Assembly: GCA_902599445.1 (NCBI GenBank)
Contig: CACKFK010000003.1
Location: 26,083 to 90,082, forward strand
Origin: an uncultured Alphaproteobacteria bacterium
Lineage (GTDB): Bacteria; Pseudomonadota; Alphaproteobacteria; Rhodobacterales; Rhodobacteraceae
Length of the DNA: 64,000 bases
Direction: 5' to 3'
In this document: in pieces, positions 32,779 to 42,453 of the stretch
How the letters are laid out: the number at the start of each line of letters is the position of its first letter
Numbering within the stretch: the stretch's first letter is position 1
The notes under the pieces: generated by a model
Database searches by the model: none
Told to the model about the DNA's origin: nothing
Seen by the model: the letters and a program-made list of their open reading frames with translations, nothing else
Position numbers and translations under genes: made by a program

Positions 32779-33854
32779 GTGAAGTAAAAGAAGCAATTAA
32801 GGCGAAGGACAACATTAATGAGACTACAGCTATGGCTCATGAGACCACGCTATTAAATCCAAGGTTTTATACCACAAACTTTAAGGAAATGGATGGTCTA
32901 AATGTTGATTCAGTCAGAGCAGACTGGGATGAGCTAATAGCTGAAATGCGATCTGACCCAAATCGGACTCATTTCAAAAAAACAGAAGACTGGGATAAGG
33001 TCGATTTTGAAGCTTTAGAGCCAGGACTCCGAAAAGAGTTGGTTGATTTTCTAGTAAGTTCCTTGACGGCAGAGTTTTCAGGGTGTGTCTTGTATAAAGA
33101 GATGAAAAGGCGAGGTACAAATCAGGAAATTTGCGAATTATTCGGACTGATGTCACGAGATGAGGCGAGGCATGCAGGCTTTATAAACGACGCTTTGAGA
33201 GAAGCGGGTATAGGAGTTAACTTGGGCTTTCTCACTCGAAAGAAAAACTATACATATTTTACACCAAAGTTTATATATTATGCTACTTATCTGTCAGAAA
33301 AGATAGGTTATGCGCGATATATCACTATCTATAGACATCTAGAAAAACATCCGGATAAAAGGTTTCATCCAATTTTTAAATGGTTCGAAAAATGGTGTAA
33401 TGACGAATTTCGACATGGTGAAGCTTTTGCACTGATTATGAAGTCTGATCCAAAATTCACCAAAGGTCTAAACGTTTACTGGATCAAATTCTTCTTGGTA
33501 GCCGTCTTTGCAACAATGTGTATTAGGGACCGTGCTCGTCCTGCCTTCCACAAGGCTTTAGATGTTGATATTGATTGGTATGATGATAAGGTCCTGCGAA
33601 TTACGTCAGAAATTTCAAGACAAGTCTTTCCAATTGAAATTGATCTTGATCATCCAAGGTGGAAAGCTGGCTTAGCCAAACTGATTAAGGCCTTTAATAA
33701 TATAGAAGAAGCCAAACGGCGAGGTGGAATATTTGGGCGCTTAAGGTACTTTGTAGCTGCGACCAGAGCCTTTACAGTTTTTGCAGGCCTTTACTTTATC
33801 CCTTCAAAGAAAAATTCAGTGCCAGATAATTGTCGTCTACAGCCTAGTTACTAA
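32775..33854 (+). CDS. acsF: Aerobic Mg-protoporphyrin IX monomethyl ester oxidative cyclase
   Basis: AcsF is the oxygen-dependent di-iron enzyme that forms ring E (protochlorophyllide). The 359-residue product carries two carboxylate/histidine motifs, DEARHAGF and DEFRHGEAF, and TAEFSGCVLYKE with the first Glu ligand. Presence of acsF with no bchE in view points to synthesis under aerobic conditions. It overlaps the upstream small gene; puhE follows 12 bp later. Confidence 0.95.
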   Translation: MSEVKEAIKAKDNINETTAMAHETTLLNPRFYTTNFKEMDGLNVDSVRADWDELIAEMRSDPNRTHFKKTEDWDKVDFEALEPGLRKELVDFLVSSLTAEFSGCVLYKEMKRRGTNQEICELFGLMSRDEARHAGFINDALREAGIGVNLGFLTRKKNYTYFTPKFIYYATYLSEKIGYARYITIYRHLEKHPDKRFHPIFKWFEKWCNDEFRHGEAFALIMKSDPKFTKGLNVYWIKFFLVAVFATMCIRDRARPAFHKALDVDIDWYDDKVLRITSEISRQVFPIEIDLDHPRWKAGLAKLIKAFNNIEEAKRRGGIFGRLRYFVAATRAFTVFAGLYFIPSKKNSVPDNCRLQPSY

Positions 33855-33866
33855 AAAAGGATATTT

Positions 33867-34727
33867 ATGCATTTTCAATTATTGAATATTTTTGGAATAC
33901 CCTGGGTTGCAGCTTTAACTGCAGTATTTGTTTGGTGGTTTTTGACTGGTCTATTATTATTTATTGTAAAGAAAGTTGATCAAATAAATGAAAATGCTCA
34001 TCACGTAATAACGATAATTTTAACACCCATTTTATTGACGGGGTGTTTGTTATACTGGAATGCGCTTTTTTCCATTAGTTTGGCATCTGTATATTGTTCA
34101 TTTTTTGGGAGTTTATTAATTTGGGCATGGTTCGAACTTGCTTTCTTGACGGGTCTTGTTACTGGACCAATAAAAAAACCTTGCCCTCCTAATATGCCAA
34201 ATAAGACTCGTTTTATTCATGCATGGCAGAATATAGCTTATTCAGAACTTGGTCTCTTGGCTGTACTCTTAACGATGACTTTCATATCAGCTAATGCAGA
34301 AAATAGAGTTGGTTTGTGGACTTTCTGGATATTATTCTGTGCTAGAATTTGTGCTAAATTAAATCTATTTCTGGGTGTTCCAAATGTGAACTCAGAATTC
34401 TTGCCATCACCAGTGAAACATCTGGCAAGTTATTTTAAGGTTGGGAGTACTAGTTGGTTTTTTCCTCTCTCAATTTCGTTAATTTCATTCACCTTGTTTT
34501 TTTGGGTAGATAAAATCTTTTCAATTAAGGCAGATGATACTTTAGTTATCGGGTATACTTTACTGGCATCTTTAACAGCCTTGGCCTTAGTCGAACATTG
34601 GTTTATGGTAGTATCTGTTAAGGATGCGGAACTCTGGAAATGGATGCTTCCTAATGTTATGGATAAGAAAAAACCAGGCAAGGCAAACAAAAAGAGAATG
34701 AGTTCGGAGAAAATACATGGATTATGA
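33867..34727 (+). CDS. puhE: PuhE membrane protein (DUF3623 family)
   Basis: PuhE is a polytopic membrane protein linked to reaction-centre production. The 286-residue product has about seven hydrophobic spans and the family segments [33 protein letters not shown] and [20 protein letters not shown]. It lies between acsF and hemA, its usual place, and its last bases overlap the hemA start. Confidence 0.87.
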   Translation: MHFQLLNIFGIPWVAALTAVFVWWFLTGLLLFIVKKVDQINENAHHVITIILTPILLTGCLLYWNALFSISLASVYCSFFGSLLIWAWFELAFLTGLVTGPIKKPCPPNMPNKTRFIHAWQNIAYSELGLLAVLLTMTFISANAENRVGLWTFWILFCARICAKLNLFLGVPNVNSEFLPSPVKHLASYFKVGSTSWFFPLSISLISFTLFFWVDKIFSIKADDTLVIGYTLLASLTALALVEHWFMVVSVKDAELWKWMLPNVMDKKKPGKANKKRMSSEKIHGL

Positions 34728-35931
34728 TCATCTTTTTGACCAGCAAATAAGCCAGTTAAAGGAGGAAGGTAATTATCGTATCTTTGCTGAACTTGAGAGA
34801 TGCCAAGGTAATTTCCCAAGAGCAAAGAACTATCAAAGTAAGAATGTTTCCGAAGTTACAGTTTGGTGTTCGAATGATTACCTCGGTATGGGCCAAAACC
34901 CTGAAGTATTATTGTCCATAGAGACTGCTTTGCGGGAATGCGGAGCAGGAGCTGGAGGGACCAGAAATATTTCTGGTACGAACCATTATCATATTCTTTT
35001 AGAAAAAGAGCTGGCCGACTTACATGGAAAGGAATCAGCTTTACTTTTTACTTCTGGTTATGTCTCAAATTGGGCAACTCTATCTACTTTAGGAGCTAGG
35101 CTGCCAGGATGTACGATTTTATCGGATGAAAAAAACCATGCTTCGATGATTGAGGGAATAAGACATTCTAGAGCTGGTAAGATGATTTGGCGTCATAATG
35201 ACCCTGAAGATTTGAGAGAAAAACTTTCAAGATTACCAAAAGATTCTCCCAAAATTGTGGCTTTTGAAAGTGTTTATTCGATGGATGGAGATATTTCCCC
35301 AATTGGGGAAATATGTGATGTAGCAGATGAGTACGGTGCAATGACTTACTTAGATGAAGTCCACGCTGTTGGGCTTTACGGAAAAAATGGAGGCGGAATT
35401 TCTCAGCAAGAAAATGTTGCTGATAAGGTTGATCTAATTGAGGGCACTTTGGGTAAGGCTTTTGGTGTATTAGGAGGCTATATCACTGGCTCGTCAAGTC
35501 TCTGTGATTTTATTCGATCTTTCTCAAGTGGCTTTATTTTTACTACAGCTTTACCACCTTCTGTTGCAGCTGGGGCTTTAACATCAGTTAAGCATCTTAA
35601 AGTCAGCCAAATTGAAAGAGAAAATCAAAAACGAAAAGTAGCTAAGTTACGACATAAGCTTGAATTAGCAGGTATTCCTCATATGATGAATCTTAGCCAC
35701 ATTGTCCCAGTTATGATAAAGGACCCTGTGAAATGTAGAGAGATTAGCGACATTTTGCTCAATGAGAATGGTATTTATGTTCAACCGATTAATTACCCCA
35801 CTGTTCCTAAGGGTACGGAAAGGTTGAGATTTACGCCATCACCATTACATTCAGATGATGATATAGATTATTTGGTTGAATGTTTGGCAAAATTGTGGAA
35901 GCAGTGCGCTCTCTCGAGAGTGGTTGCTTAA
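34717..35931 (+). CDS. hemA: 5-aminolevulinate synthase
   Basis: This PLP enzyme condenses glycine with succinyl-CoA (C4 pathway), feeding both haem and bacteriochlorophyll. The 404-residue protein has [27 protein letters not shown] and the PLP lysine Lys247 in [14 protein letters not shown]. The C4 pathway is characteristic of Alphaproteobacteria, which supports the taxonomic call. It overlaps puhE and ends the bchF-hemA run; a weak terminator follows. Confidence 0.95.
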   Translation: MDYDHLFDQQISQLKEEGNYRIFAELERCQGNFPRAKNYQSKNVSEVTVWCSNDYLGMGQNPEVLLSIETALRECGAGAGGTRNISGTNHYHILLEKELADLHGKESALLFTSGYVSNWATLSTLGARLPGCTILSDEKNHASMIEGIRHSRAGKMIWRHNDPEDLREKLSRLPKDSPKIVAFESVYSMDGDISPIGEICDVADEYGAMTYLDEVHAVGLYGKNGGGISQQENVADKVDLIEGTLGKAFGVLGGYITGSSSLCDFIRSFSSGFIFTTALPPSVAAGALTSVKHLKVSQIERENQKRKVAKLRHKLELAGIPHMMNLSHIVPVMIKDPVKCREISDILLNENGIYVQPINYPTVPKGTERLRFTPSPLHSDDDIDYLVECLAKLWKQCALSRVVA

Positions 35932-35933
35932 AG

Positions 35934-35972
35934 GGTTTGCTTGTATAATGAAATTAGAGTAAACCAATTTTT
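35934..35972 (+). terminator. Possible weak terminator after hemA
   Basis: GGTTTGC (35934-35940) pairs with GTAAACC (35959-35965), 7 bp with one G-U, and AATTTTT follows. The stem is short and the loop long, so termination may be partial. Confidence 0.35.
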
Positions 35973-36018
35973 GGATATCGAGTAAATTATTTTTATTATC
36001 TTGTTTTGTGAGGGAAAA

Positions 36019-36459
36019 ATGAAAAAACTAATTTTGTTGATGACGACTGTGCTTTTTGCGCTCTCAGTAAATTTATTATCCGCTGCGGAAATTGAGGTAA
36101 AAATGTTAAATAAGGATGCAGATGGTAATAAAATGGTCTTTGAACCTATGCTTATAAAGGCAAATAAAGGAGACACTGTAACTTTTCTTCCTACCGAGAA
36201 GGGACATATGGCTGCAAGTATGAAGGGAATGTTACCTAAAGGAATAAAGAAGTTTAAAGGTAAAATAAACAAAGCTGTAAGTATAGTTGTTTCGGAGGAG
36301 GGTCTTTACGGCATTAAGTGTACTCCACACTTTGCGAATGGCATGATAGCAATCATAGCAGTTGGTGATGTGAATGTGGAAGGTTTTCTTGATGGCAAAA
36401 AGATACCCAAAAAATCAAAGGCCAGAATGGAAGAGATGCTTGCTGAGTTGGCCAAATGA
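36019..36459 (+). CDS. Pseudoazurin (type 1 blue copper protein)
   Basis: This is a periplasmic one-electron carrier. The 146-residue product has a signal peptide (MKKLILLMTTVLFALSVNLLSAA) and a cupredoxin fold. Type 1 copper ligands are His63, Cys101, His104 and Met109. The spacings His-x37-Cys-x2-His-x4-Met equal those of pseudoazurins. The ATG at 36019 has GAGGGA upstream; an in-frame TTG 18 bp earlier is less likely. Pseudoazurins usually serve denitrification. Here the gene borders the PGC, and pufC is absent, so a role as donor to the reaction centre is a possibility only. Confidence 0.88.
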   Translation: MKKLILLMTTVLFALSVNLLSAAEIEVKMLNKDADGNKMVFEPMLIKANKGDTVTFLPTEKGHMAASMKGMLPKGIKKFKGKINKAVSIVVSEEGLYGIKCTPHFANGMIAIIAVGDVNVEGFLDGKKIPKKSKARMEEMLAELAK

Positions 36460-36475
36460 TGGGCCTTATAGCTTA

Positions 36476-37180
36476 TTAAAAAAGTAGCTGTCGAAGTTCT
36501 TTTGGCAGCTGCTCTCGTTCTAAAGTAACGCATGTATAGTCAGCCTCAGAAAAATTTTCCGCAAGGTGATAAATACTTGGAGAGACAAGGGTTGGTATAT
36601 TCGCTCCTTTAGCTGCCATTAGTCCGATGCGACTATCTTCTATCGCGAGGCATTCTTTTGAGTTTAAAGACGTTTCTTTTAATACTAAATTGTATAGATC
36701 AGCCGCGGGTTTTTTTTGCTTCACTAAGTTTCCGGTCGCTATAGAAGAGAATATTTCTTCAGGTTTTTTATCAAAACAGCTCTTAGTTAATGAAACTAAG
36801 TTTGAATAACTAGTCGATGTGGCTACGGCCAAGCAAATTTTTTGTTCAAGTGCGGCAGTAATTATTGACCTGATACCTGGCCTCAAAGTTAAAGCTCCTT
36901 TTTTAACCAAACTTGCATATATTTCTGTTTTCTTTTTATGAATCAGAGCTATATCATTATCACTTAGCAGTCCATTCTGTTGTGGAAAATGCGTCTGATA
37001 AAATTGGATTCGTTCTTTCCCGCCAGCGATCCTTAGTAATTTAGCGTACAATGATTTGTCCCAGTGCCATTTCAGCCCATTATTCTTGAAAACATCATTG
37101 AAGGCTTTTCTATGAAGTTCCTCCGTCTCTGCCAAGGTGCCATCCACGTCAAATATCAATGCGCTAAATAGATGTTTCAT
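36476..37180 (-). CDS. HAD-superfamily phosphatase (CbbY/phosphoglucomutase-like)
   Basis: The 234-residue product has HAD motif I DVDGTLAE (nucleophile Asp11, Asp13), a helical cap, motif II VATSTSYSN, and motif III/IV around KKPAADLY and IEDSRIGLMAA. CbbY-type members hydrolyse sugar phosphates such as xylulose-1,5-bisphosphate; the substrate here is unknown. The start was placed at the second Met (37180) because GGAGA lies just upstream; a farther Met at 37201 is possible. It converges with the pseudoazurin gene. Confidence 0.8.
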   Translation of the reverse strand: MKHLFSALIFDVDGTLAETEELHRKAFNDVFKNNGLKWHWDKSLYAKLLRIAGGKERIQFYQTHFPQQNGLLSDNDIALIHKKKTEIYASLVKKGALTLRPGIRSIITAALEQKICLAVATSTSYSNLVSLTKSCFDKKPEEIFSSIATGNLVKQKKPAADLYNLVLKETSLNSKECLAIEDSRIGLMAAKGANIPTLVSPSIYHLAENFSEADYTCVTLEREQLPKELRQLLF

Positions 37181-37300
37181 ATTTCTCCAATACTTTACCA
37201 ATGACAGGTCGTGATCTAAAATAAGACCAATAGGTTAACGGTTAGGTGCCATTGAGACTACCTATAAAGAGAAATGACAATCAAGTTAAGGAGATTTTAG

Positions 37301-37693
37301 ATGGAAAAAACATTATTTGAAGTTGGGTTAGAGGAAAGGAAAGCTACTCTAGGGGAAAAATATGTAACGGACAACTTGGCTAATGCCGATGATTTTTCTA
37401 AACCTTTTCAAGAAATGATGACAGGTTGGTGTTGGGGTTTTGGATGGGGCGACAAATGTATTGATAGAAAAACGAGATCTATGATGAACCTCACTATGTT
37501 GGGAGCATTAGGAAAAATGGGAGAATGGAGAATACATTGCCGCGGTGCTTTAAAAAATGGAGTTACGAAGGAACAAATCCGGGCCATTATTCACGTAATT
37601 GGCATTTATTGCGGTGTCCCACAAGCACTAGAGTGTTTTAGGGCTGCTAACGATGTATTTAAAGATTCTGATATACACGATAAAGAAAAATGA
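37301..37693 (+). CDS. Carboxymuconolactone decarboxylase-like protein
   Basis: The 130-residue protein matches the CMD/AhpD-like fold in RSMMNLTMLGALGKMGEWRIH, GALKNGVTKEQIRAIIHVIG and YCGVPQALECFRAA, the pattern of 4-carboxymuconolactone decarboxylase (PcaC). No CxxC pair of AhpD peroxidase type is present. AAGGAG precedes the ATG by 8 bp. No other protocatechuate genes are nearby, so a true PcaC role is unproven. Confidence 0.8.
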   Translation: MEKTLFEVGLEERKATLGEKYVTDNLANADDFSKPFQEMMTGWCWGFGWGDKCIDRKTRSMMNLTMLGALGKMGEWRIHCRGALKNGVTKEQIRAIIHVIGIYCGVPQALECFRAANDVFKDSDIHDKEK

Positions 37694-37803
37694 GTTATGT
37701 AAACATCTTGGTTGTCTAACAAATGAAAATTATTAATAGTATTATTAGTGATCGGGTTTGATGATGCATTTTAAAAACAAACGACAACAAAAAGCCTAAT
37801 GGG

Positions 37804-39258
37804 ATGGAGATTCAATTTTACCTAAATCAAGATTTAATTAGCGTTTCAAATCGGGATCCCACTCAAACTCTATTGGATTTTCTGAGATTGGATCGGAAAC
37901 TTACTGGAACGAAAGAGGGTTGTGCGGAAGGTGATTGTGGTGCTTGCACGGTATTAATAGGACAAATTAATGTAGATAAAGAACTTGTGTATCGGACAGC
38001 AAATGCTTGCATAATCTTTTTACCATCAGTGGCAAATTGCCATATTATTTCTATAGAGGGTTTAGCCAGCAATTCAAGTGATCTCCACCCTGTTCAGCAA
38101 GCAATGATAGAAGCATCTGGTGCACAGTGTGGCTTTTGCACTCCAGGTTTCGTAATGTCACTTTATGGGGTCTGGTTGAAAGAGCCAAAACCTTCAAAAC
38201 AGAAAATCTTAAATTCCTTGCAAGGGAATTTGTGCAGATGCACGGGTTATGGCCCTATCATAGAAGCGGCCTTAAAAGCAACCCAGGGAAATACAATTTC
38301 CAATAGCGAAGTTAATATGCAAAAGAAAAAATGGAAAAAAAAATTGGCTGAATTGGTAGCTAGTAAAAAAGCAATATCTTTAGACCGTTCGGGCTCTTTT
38401 TTTCTTCCAAAAACAATTTCGGAACTTAAAGAAATTTTATGCCATAATGAAGATGGTACTATTGTTGCTGGATCCACTGATGTGGGCTTGTGGGTGAATA
38501 AGGCATTCAGGAGTATAGAACCTATAATCTTCATCGGCCAAATCGATGAACTGCGACAGATTAAGGTACAGAAGGATAAAATTAATGTAGGTTCCTTGGC
38601 TTCATATACTGATCTTATGGCAACCTTGCCTAAGCATTTTCCTGCGCTCAAACAATACATTAATCAAATTGGCGGCGATCAGATTAGAAATATGGGGACT
38701 ATTGGGGGCAATATTGCTAATGGTTCACCAATAGGTGATATGGCCCCAGTCTTGATAGCTTTGGGTGCCAAAATGGTTATAGTTAACCATGTGAGATCTA
38801 GAAAAATCAATGTTGAATCGTTCTTCCAAAGCTATGGTTGCCAAGATCTAAAACCAAACGAATTTATACGTAGCTTTGAAATACCCCTATTAAAAAAACA
38901 AGGCTCCCTTTTAAGTTTGTATAAAGTAGCTAAACGAAGATATGAGGACATCTCAACGGTTTCGGCGGCTTTTTACTTAGAACACTTTGCAGAAAAGGAA
39001 CCAAGGGTGAGGTTTGTTTTTGGTGGTATGGCTGGGATACCCAAGAGGGCTAAGGCATTGGAAAAAGTTTATAGCAGAAAGGCTTTTTCTACTGGTTCAG
39101 ATCATATCATTAGTAAAGCTATCGCTATGGATTTTAACCCTCTAACTGACTGTAGAGGTTCTTCCAAATTCCGTTTAAAATTAGCTCAAAATTTGTTCAT
39201 TAAGTTTTTATTATATGTCAATGATAGGATAGAAATTGATGTTGAAAAAGGTCCGTGA
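37804..39258 (+). CDS. xdhA: Xanthine dehydrogenase small subunit (2Fe-2S and FAD domains)
   Basis: XdhA carries electrons from the molybdenum site to NAD+. The 484-residue product has two 2Fe-2S domains: Cys40, Cys45 and Cys48 in GCAEGDCGACTV, then CGFCTPGFVMSLYG and GNLCRCTGYGP. An FAD-binding domain begins near residue 200 (IVAGSTDVGLW, GNIANGSPIGDM). It is the first gene of a four-gene purine operon and overlaps xdhB. Xanthine is the likely substrate because guanine deaminase and xdhC follow. Confidence 0.92.
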   Translation: MEIQFYLNQDLISVSNRDPTQTLLDFLRLDRKLTGTKEGCAEGDCGACTVLIGQINVDKELVYRTANACIIFLPSVANCHIISIEGLASNSSDLHPVQQAMIEASGAQCGFCTPGFVMSLYGVWLKEPKPSKQKILNSLQGNLCRCTGYGPIIEAALKATQGNTISNSEVNMQKKKWKKKLAELVASKKAISLDRSGSFFLPKTISELKEILCHNEDGTIVAGSTDVGLWVNKAFRSIEPIIFIGQIDELRQIKVQKDKINVGSLASYTDLMATLPKHFPALKQYINQIGGDQIRNMGTIGGNIANGSPIGDMAPVLIALGAKMVIVNHVRSRKINVESFFQSYGCQDLKPNEFIRSFEIPLLKKQGSLLSLYKVAKRRYEDISTVSAAFYLEHFAEKEPRVRFVFGGMAGIPKRAKALEKVYSRKAFSTGSDHIISKAIAMDFNPLTDCRGSSKFRLKLAQNLFIKFLLYVNDRIEIDVEKGP

Positions 39259-41596
39259 TTTGAAGGAAAAGAGGAAATCTGACGTGATCACTTTGGTTAG
39301 CAAGTTGGAATCAGAAAAACATGAGTCACTTAGAAAGTTCGTTACTGGTAAAGCATTATATATAGATGATATGCCTACTGAAGTAGAGGCCTTGCATGCT
39401 TATATAGGAAAAGCTGATTTTGCGAGAGGAGAAATCTTAGAAATTGATTTTAAAGCGGTATCTTCTTTTCCTGGTGTTATTGATGTTTTCACCGCCAAGG
39501 ATATCCCTGGTGTTAATGATATTAGTCCGACAGGGATGAACGATGAACCAGTACTTGTGGATAGGGAAGTTTCTTTTTTTGGGCAACCACTTTTTGTTGT
39601 CGTAGCAAGCACTAGATTACAGGCTAGAAAAGCAGCTTCGCTAGCTAAAATAAAGAAGGTAGAGAGGGAAGCATTTCTCGATATAAGTGATGAGCAGCAC
39701 AAAGATTATAAGCTCGTGACTGAGCCATTAACGCTAGCTAGGGGAGACATAGCCAAGGGATTAAAGGAAGCAAAATATAGAGTTTCAGGTAATATGCATA
39801 TTGGTGGGCAAGACCATTTTTACTTAGAGGGTCATATTGCTATGGCTAAACCTGAAGAATCAGGTGATCTATTAATCTTATCGTCTACCCAGCACCCATC
39901 AGAAGTCCAACACATGGTTGCAAAAGTACTTAATTTATCATCAAACCAAGTAGTGGTTAAGGTCAAGAGAATGGGAGGTGGCTTTGGTGGTAAAGAAACT
40001 CAATCAAACCTCTTTGCCGTAATTGCGGCAATTGCGACGCATAGAATCGGACAAACTGTCAAAATAAGACCTGATAGAGACGATGATATGATTATGACCG
40101 GTAAGCGGCACAGCTTTTTTGTCCAGTATGATGTTGGATTTAGCGAAAATGGACAAATAAAAGCTTTAGATGCACAGCTCAGTGCTAACTGTGGTTACTC
40201 TTCTGATTTATCTGGACCAATTACTGATAGAGCCTTATTTCATTCAGACAATTGCTATTATTACCCTAATGTTAGGCTGACTTCTAAACCTGTTAAAACA
40301 AACACTGTTTCAAATACGGCATTTCGGGGATTTGGGGGACCACAAGGTATGTTGCTGGCAGAGAGAGTGATTCAAGAAATAGCCTTTTTTTTAGATAAAG
40401 ATCCTTTAGATGTAAGAAAACTAAATCTCTACGGCAAAGCAGAAAAAGCTATCACCCCTTATTACCAGAGAGTTACTGATAACATCTCAAAGAGAATTAT
40501 CGATGAACTTGTAGTTTCTTCAGATTACTATGAACGGAGAAAAGAAGTAATACGTTTTAACAAGGGCAATCCATTTTTGAAGAAAGGAATAGCCTTAACC
40601 CCGGTAAAGTTTGGAATATCATTCACAGCAACGTGGTTTAATCAGGCAGGTGCTTTGGTACATGTCTATACTGATGGCTCAATCATTGTAAATCACGGTG
40701 GAACTGAAATGGGACAGGGCTTGCATACAAAGGTTTTGGGGATAGTAGCCTCGGAGTTAGGCGTAACATTGGATAAGATAAGAATTTCAGACACAGACAC
40801 AAGTAAGGTTCCAAATACTTCAGCTACCGCAGCATCGTCTGGATCCGACTTAAATGGTATGGCAGCTATGTACGCCGCAAAGAAAATTAAAAAAAGATTA
40901 GAGATTTTTATTGCAAAGAAATATGAAGTGGACAAAAAAGATATTTTGTTCAAAGGCAACAATGTTTTTTTTGATGGACGCAAACATCCGTTTACGGAAA
41001 TAGTTAGAAATGCTTATCTAGCCAGAGTGCAACTTTGGGACGCGGGTTTTTACCGTACACCAAAAATACATTGGGATAGGAAAAAGGGGAAAGGACGGCC
41101 ATTTTATTATTTTTCCTATGGTGCTGCAGTATCTGAAGTTTTAATCGATGTCTTAACGGGAGAATACCGTGTGAAGAGAGTGGATATACTTCATGATGTA
41201 GGAAATACTCTCAACCCCACAATAGATCTTGGGCAGATAGAAGGTGGTTTTATACAAGGTATGGGTTGGTTGACCAATGAAGAACTTTACTGGGATTCCG
41301 GAGGCGTTTTAAAGACTCACGCACCGTCTACCTATAAGATACCACTAGCCTCTGATCGCCCTGATGTCTTCAATATAAGACTTGCAGATTGGGCAAAAAA
41401 TACAGAAAAGACTATCAAGCGATCGAAAGCTGTAGGTGAACCGCCCTTTATGTTAGCGATTTCAGTCCATGAGGCTGTAACCATGGCAGTTGCTTCAATA
41501 GGAAATTATAAGTCCAATCCTAGATTGGATACTCCTGCTACTTCAGAGGTTGTCTTAGATTCTATTGGAAGAATTCAAAGTGAGAAACTAGTTTGA
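39239..41596 (+). CDS. xdhB: Xanthine dehydrogenase large subunit (molybdopterin)
   Basis: This is the molybdenum-cofactor subunit oxidising hypoxanthine and xanthine to urate. The 785-residue protein has GGGFGGKETQSN, AFRGFGGPQGMLLAE, GTEMGQGLHTKV and the catalytic glutamate in AVGEPPFML near the C-terminus. The ATG at 39239 lies within the xdhA 3' end; a TTG three bases earlier could be used. It overlaps xdhC. Confidence 0.93.
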   Translation: MLKKVRDLKEKRKSDVITLVSKLESEKHESLRKFVTGKALYIDDMPTEVEALHAYIGKADFARGEILEIDFKAVSSFPGVIDVFTAKDIPGVNDISPTGMNDEPVLVDREVSFFGQPLFVVVASTRLQARKAASLAKIKKVEREAFLDISDEQHKDYKLVTEPLTLARGDIAKGLKEAKYRVSGNMHIGGQDHFYLEGHIAMAKPEESGDLLILSSTQHPSEVQHMVAKVLNLSSNQVVVKVKRMGGGFGGKETQSNLFAVIAAIATHRIGQTVKIRPDRDDDMIMTGKRHSFFVQYDVGFSENGQIKALDAQLSANCGYSSDLSGPITDRALFHSDNCYYYPNVRLTSKPVKTNTVSNTAFRGFGGPQGMLLAERVIQEIAFFLDKDPLDVRKLNLYGKAEKAITPYYQRVTDNISKRIIDELVVSSDYYERRKEVIRFNKGNPFLKKGIALTPVKFGISFTATWFNQAGALVHVYTDGSIIVNHGGTEMGQGLHTKVLGIVASELGVTLDKIRISDTDTSKVPNTSATAASSGSDLNGMAAMYAAKKIKKRLEIFIAKKYEVDKKDILFKGNNVFFDGRKHPFTEIVRNAYLARVQLWDAGFYRTPKIHWDRKKGKGRPFYYFSYGAAVSEVLIDVLTGEYRVKRVDILHDVGNTLNPTIDLGQIEGGFIQGMGWLTNEELYWDSGGVLKTHAPSTYKIPLASDRPDVFNIRLADWAKNTEKTIKRSKAVGEPPFMLAISVHEAVTMAVASIGNYKSNPRLDTPATSEVVLDSIGRIQSEKLV

Positions 41597-42453
41597 CAAT
41601 TACTAAATCTTCATTTCTTGAGTTCACTTCTGATGCGGGTGAAATGGCTGTCTGTGAGATACTTAGAACCGAAGGCTCATCTCCTAGAGAAGTGGGTGCT
41701 TGGATGCTGATAAATAGATCAGGAGAAACTTTAGGAACTATTGGCGGAGGTCAGTTAGAGTATCAAGTTGTGCAACATGTTAAAGAACAGGACTGGGCGT
41801 TTAATTTCAAACTGAATATTGAAACAAAGCTAGGCCCAGAAATTGGACAATGTTGTGGGGGAAAAGTTCTGGTTTCAATAAATAGGTTTAGCCAAGTCCT
41901 TAAAGCACATTTTCTATTAAGAATAGAAAGGGAACATACTAGTTATCCAGAAGTCCTAATCTTTGGGGCTGGGAATATAGGCAATTCATTAGCATGTCAG
42001 CTGGAAAACTTTCCCCTTAAAGTCACGCTGATAGACAATAGGGAACAACAAATTTTGGTTTCGACAGGGAACCATGTAAAGAAATTTTGCTTGATACCTG
42101 AGCAGGAAGTAAGAGATGCCAAACCTGATAGTGCATTTATAATAGCCACACATGATCATAGCCTAGATTTCATGCTGTGCCACGAGGTTTTACTTAGAAA
42201 TGACGCTTCTTATATAGGAATGATAGGCTCTAAATCAAAAAGAGGAGTATTAGTGCATTGGTTAAGTAGTAAGGGTATCAAAGATGTCAGCAAAGTAAAA
42301 ATACCTATTGGCAATACTTTTTTTAAAAGTAAGGACAAGAGACCGGAAATTATTTCCGCATATATTATATCTGAAATGCTATCTACTTTGGAGACACATT
42401 ATGAATCATTTAAGGATCTAGAATTAGGGAGCTTAGAAAAAAATGATTCTTAG
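41593..42453 (+). CDS. xdhC: Xanthine dehydrogenase accessory protein XdhC
   Basis: XdhC binds the molybdenum cofactor, promotes its sulfuration and inserts it into XdhB. The 286-residue protein has the N-terminal XdhC/CoxI segment EGSSPREVGAWMLI with GTIGGGQLEYQ, and a C-terminal Rossmann domain (FGAGNIGNSLA, IATHDHSLD, YIGMIGSKSKR). The start is TTG, overlapping the xdhB stop as TTGA. guaD begins before its end. Confidence 0.9.
   Translation: MTITKSSFLEFTSDAGEMAVCEILRTEGSSPREVGAWMLINRSGETLGTIGGGQLEYQVVQHVKEQDWAFNFKLNIETKLGPEIGQCCGGKVLVSINRFSQVLKAHFLLRIEREHTSYPEVLIFGAGNIGNSLACQLENFPLKVTLIDNREQQILVSTGNHVKKFCLIPEQEVRDAKPDSAFIIATHDHSLDFMLCHEVLLRNDASYIGMIGSKSKRGVLVHWLSSKGIKDVSKVKIPIGNTFFKSKDKRPEIISAYIISEMLSTLETHYESFKDLELGSLEKNDS

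Noticed and set aside
34430..34825. 131-codon minus-strand open frame over the puhE-hemA junction
   Set aside because: It overlaps two well-supported genes and shows no protein motif.
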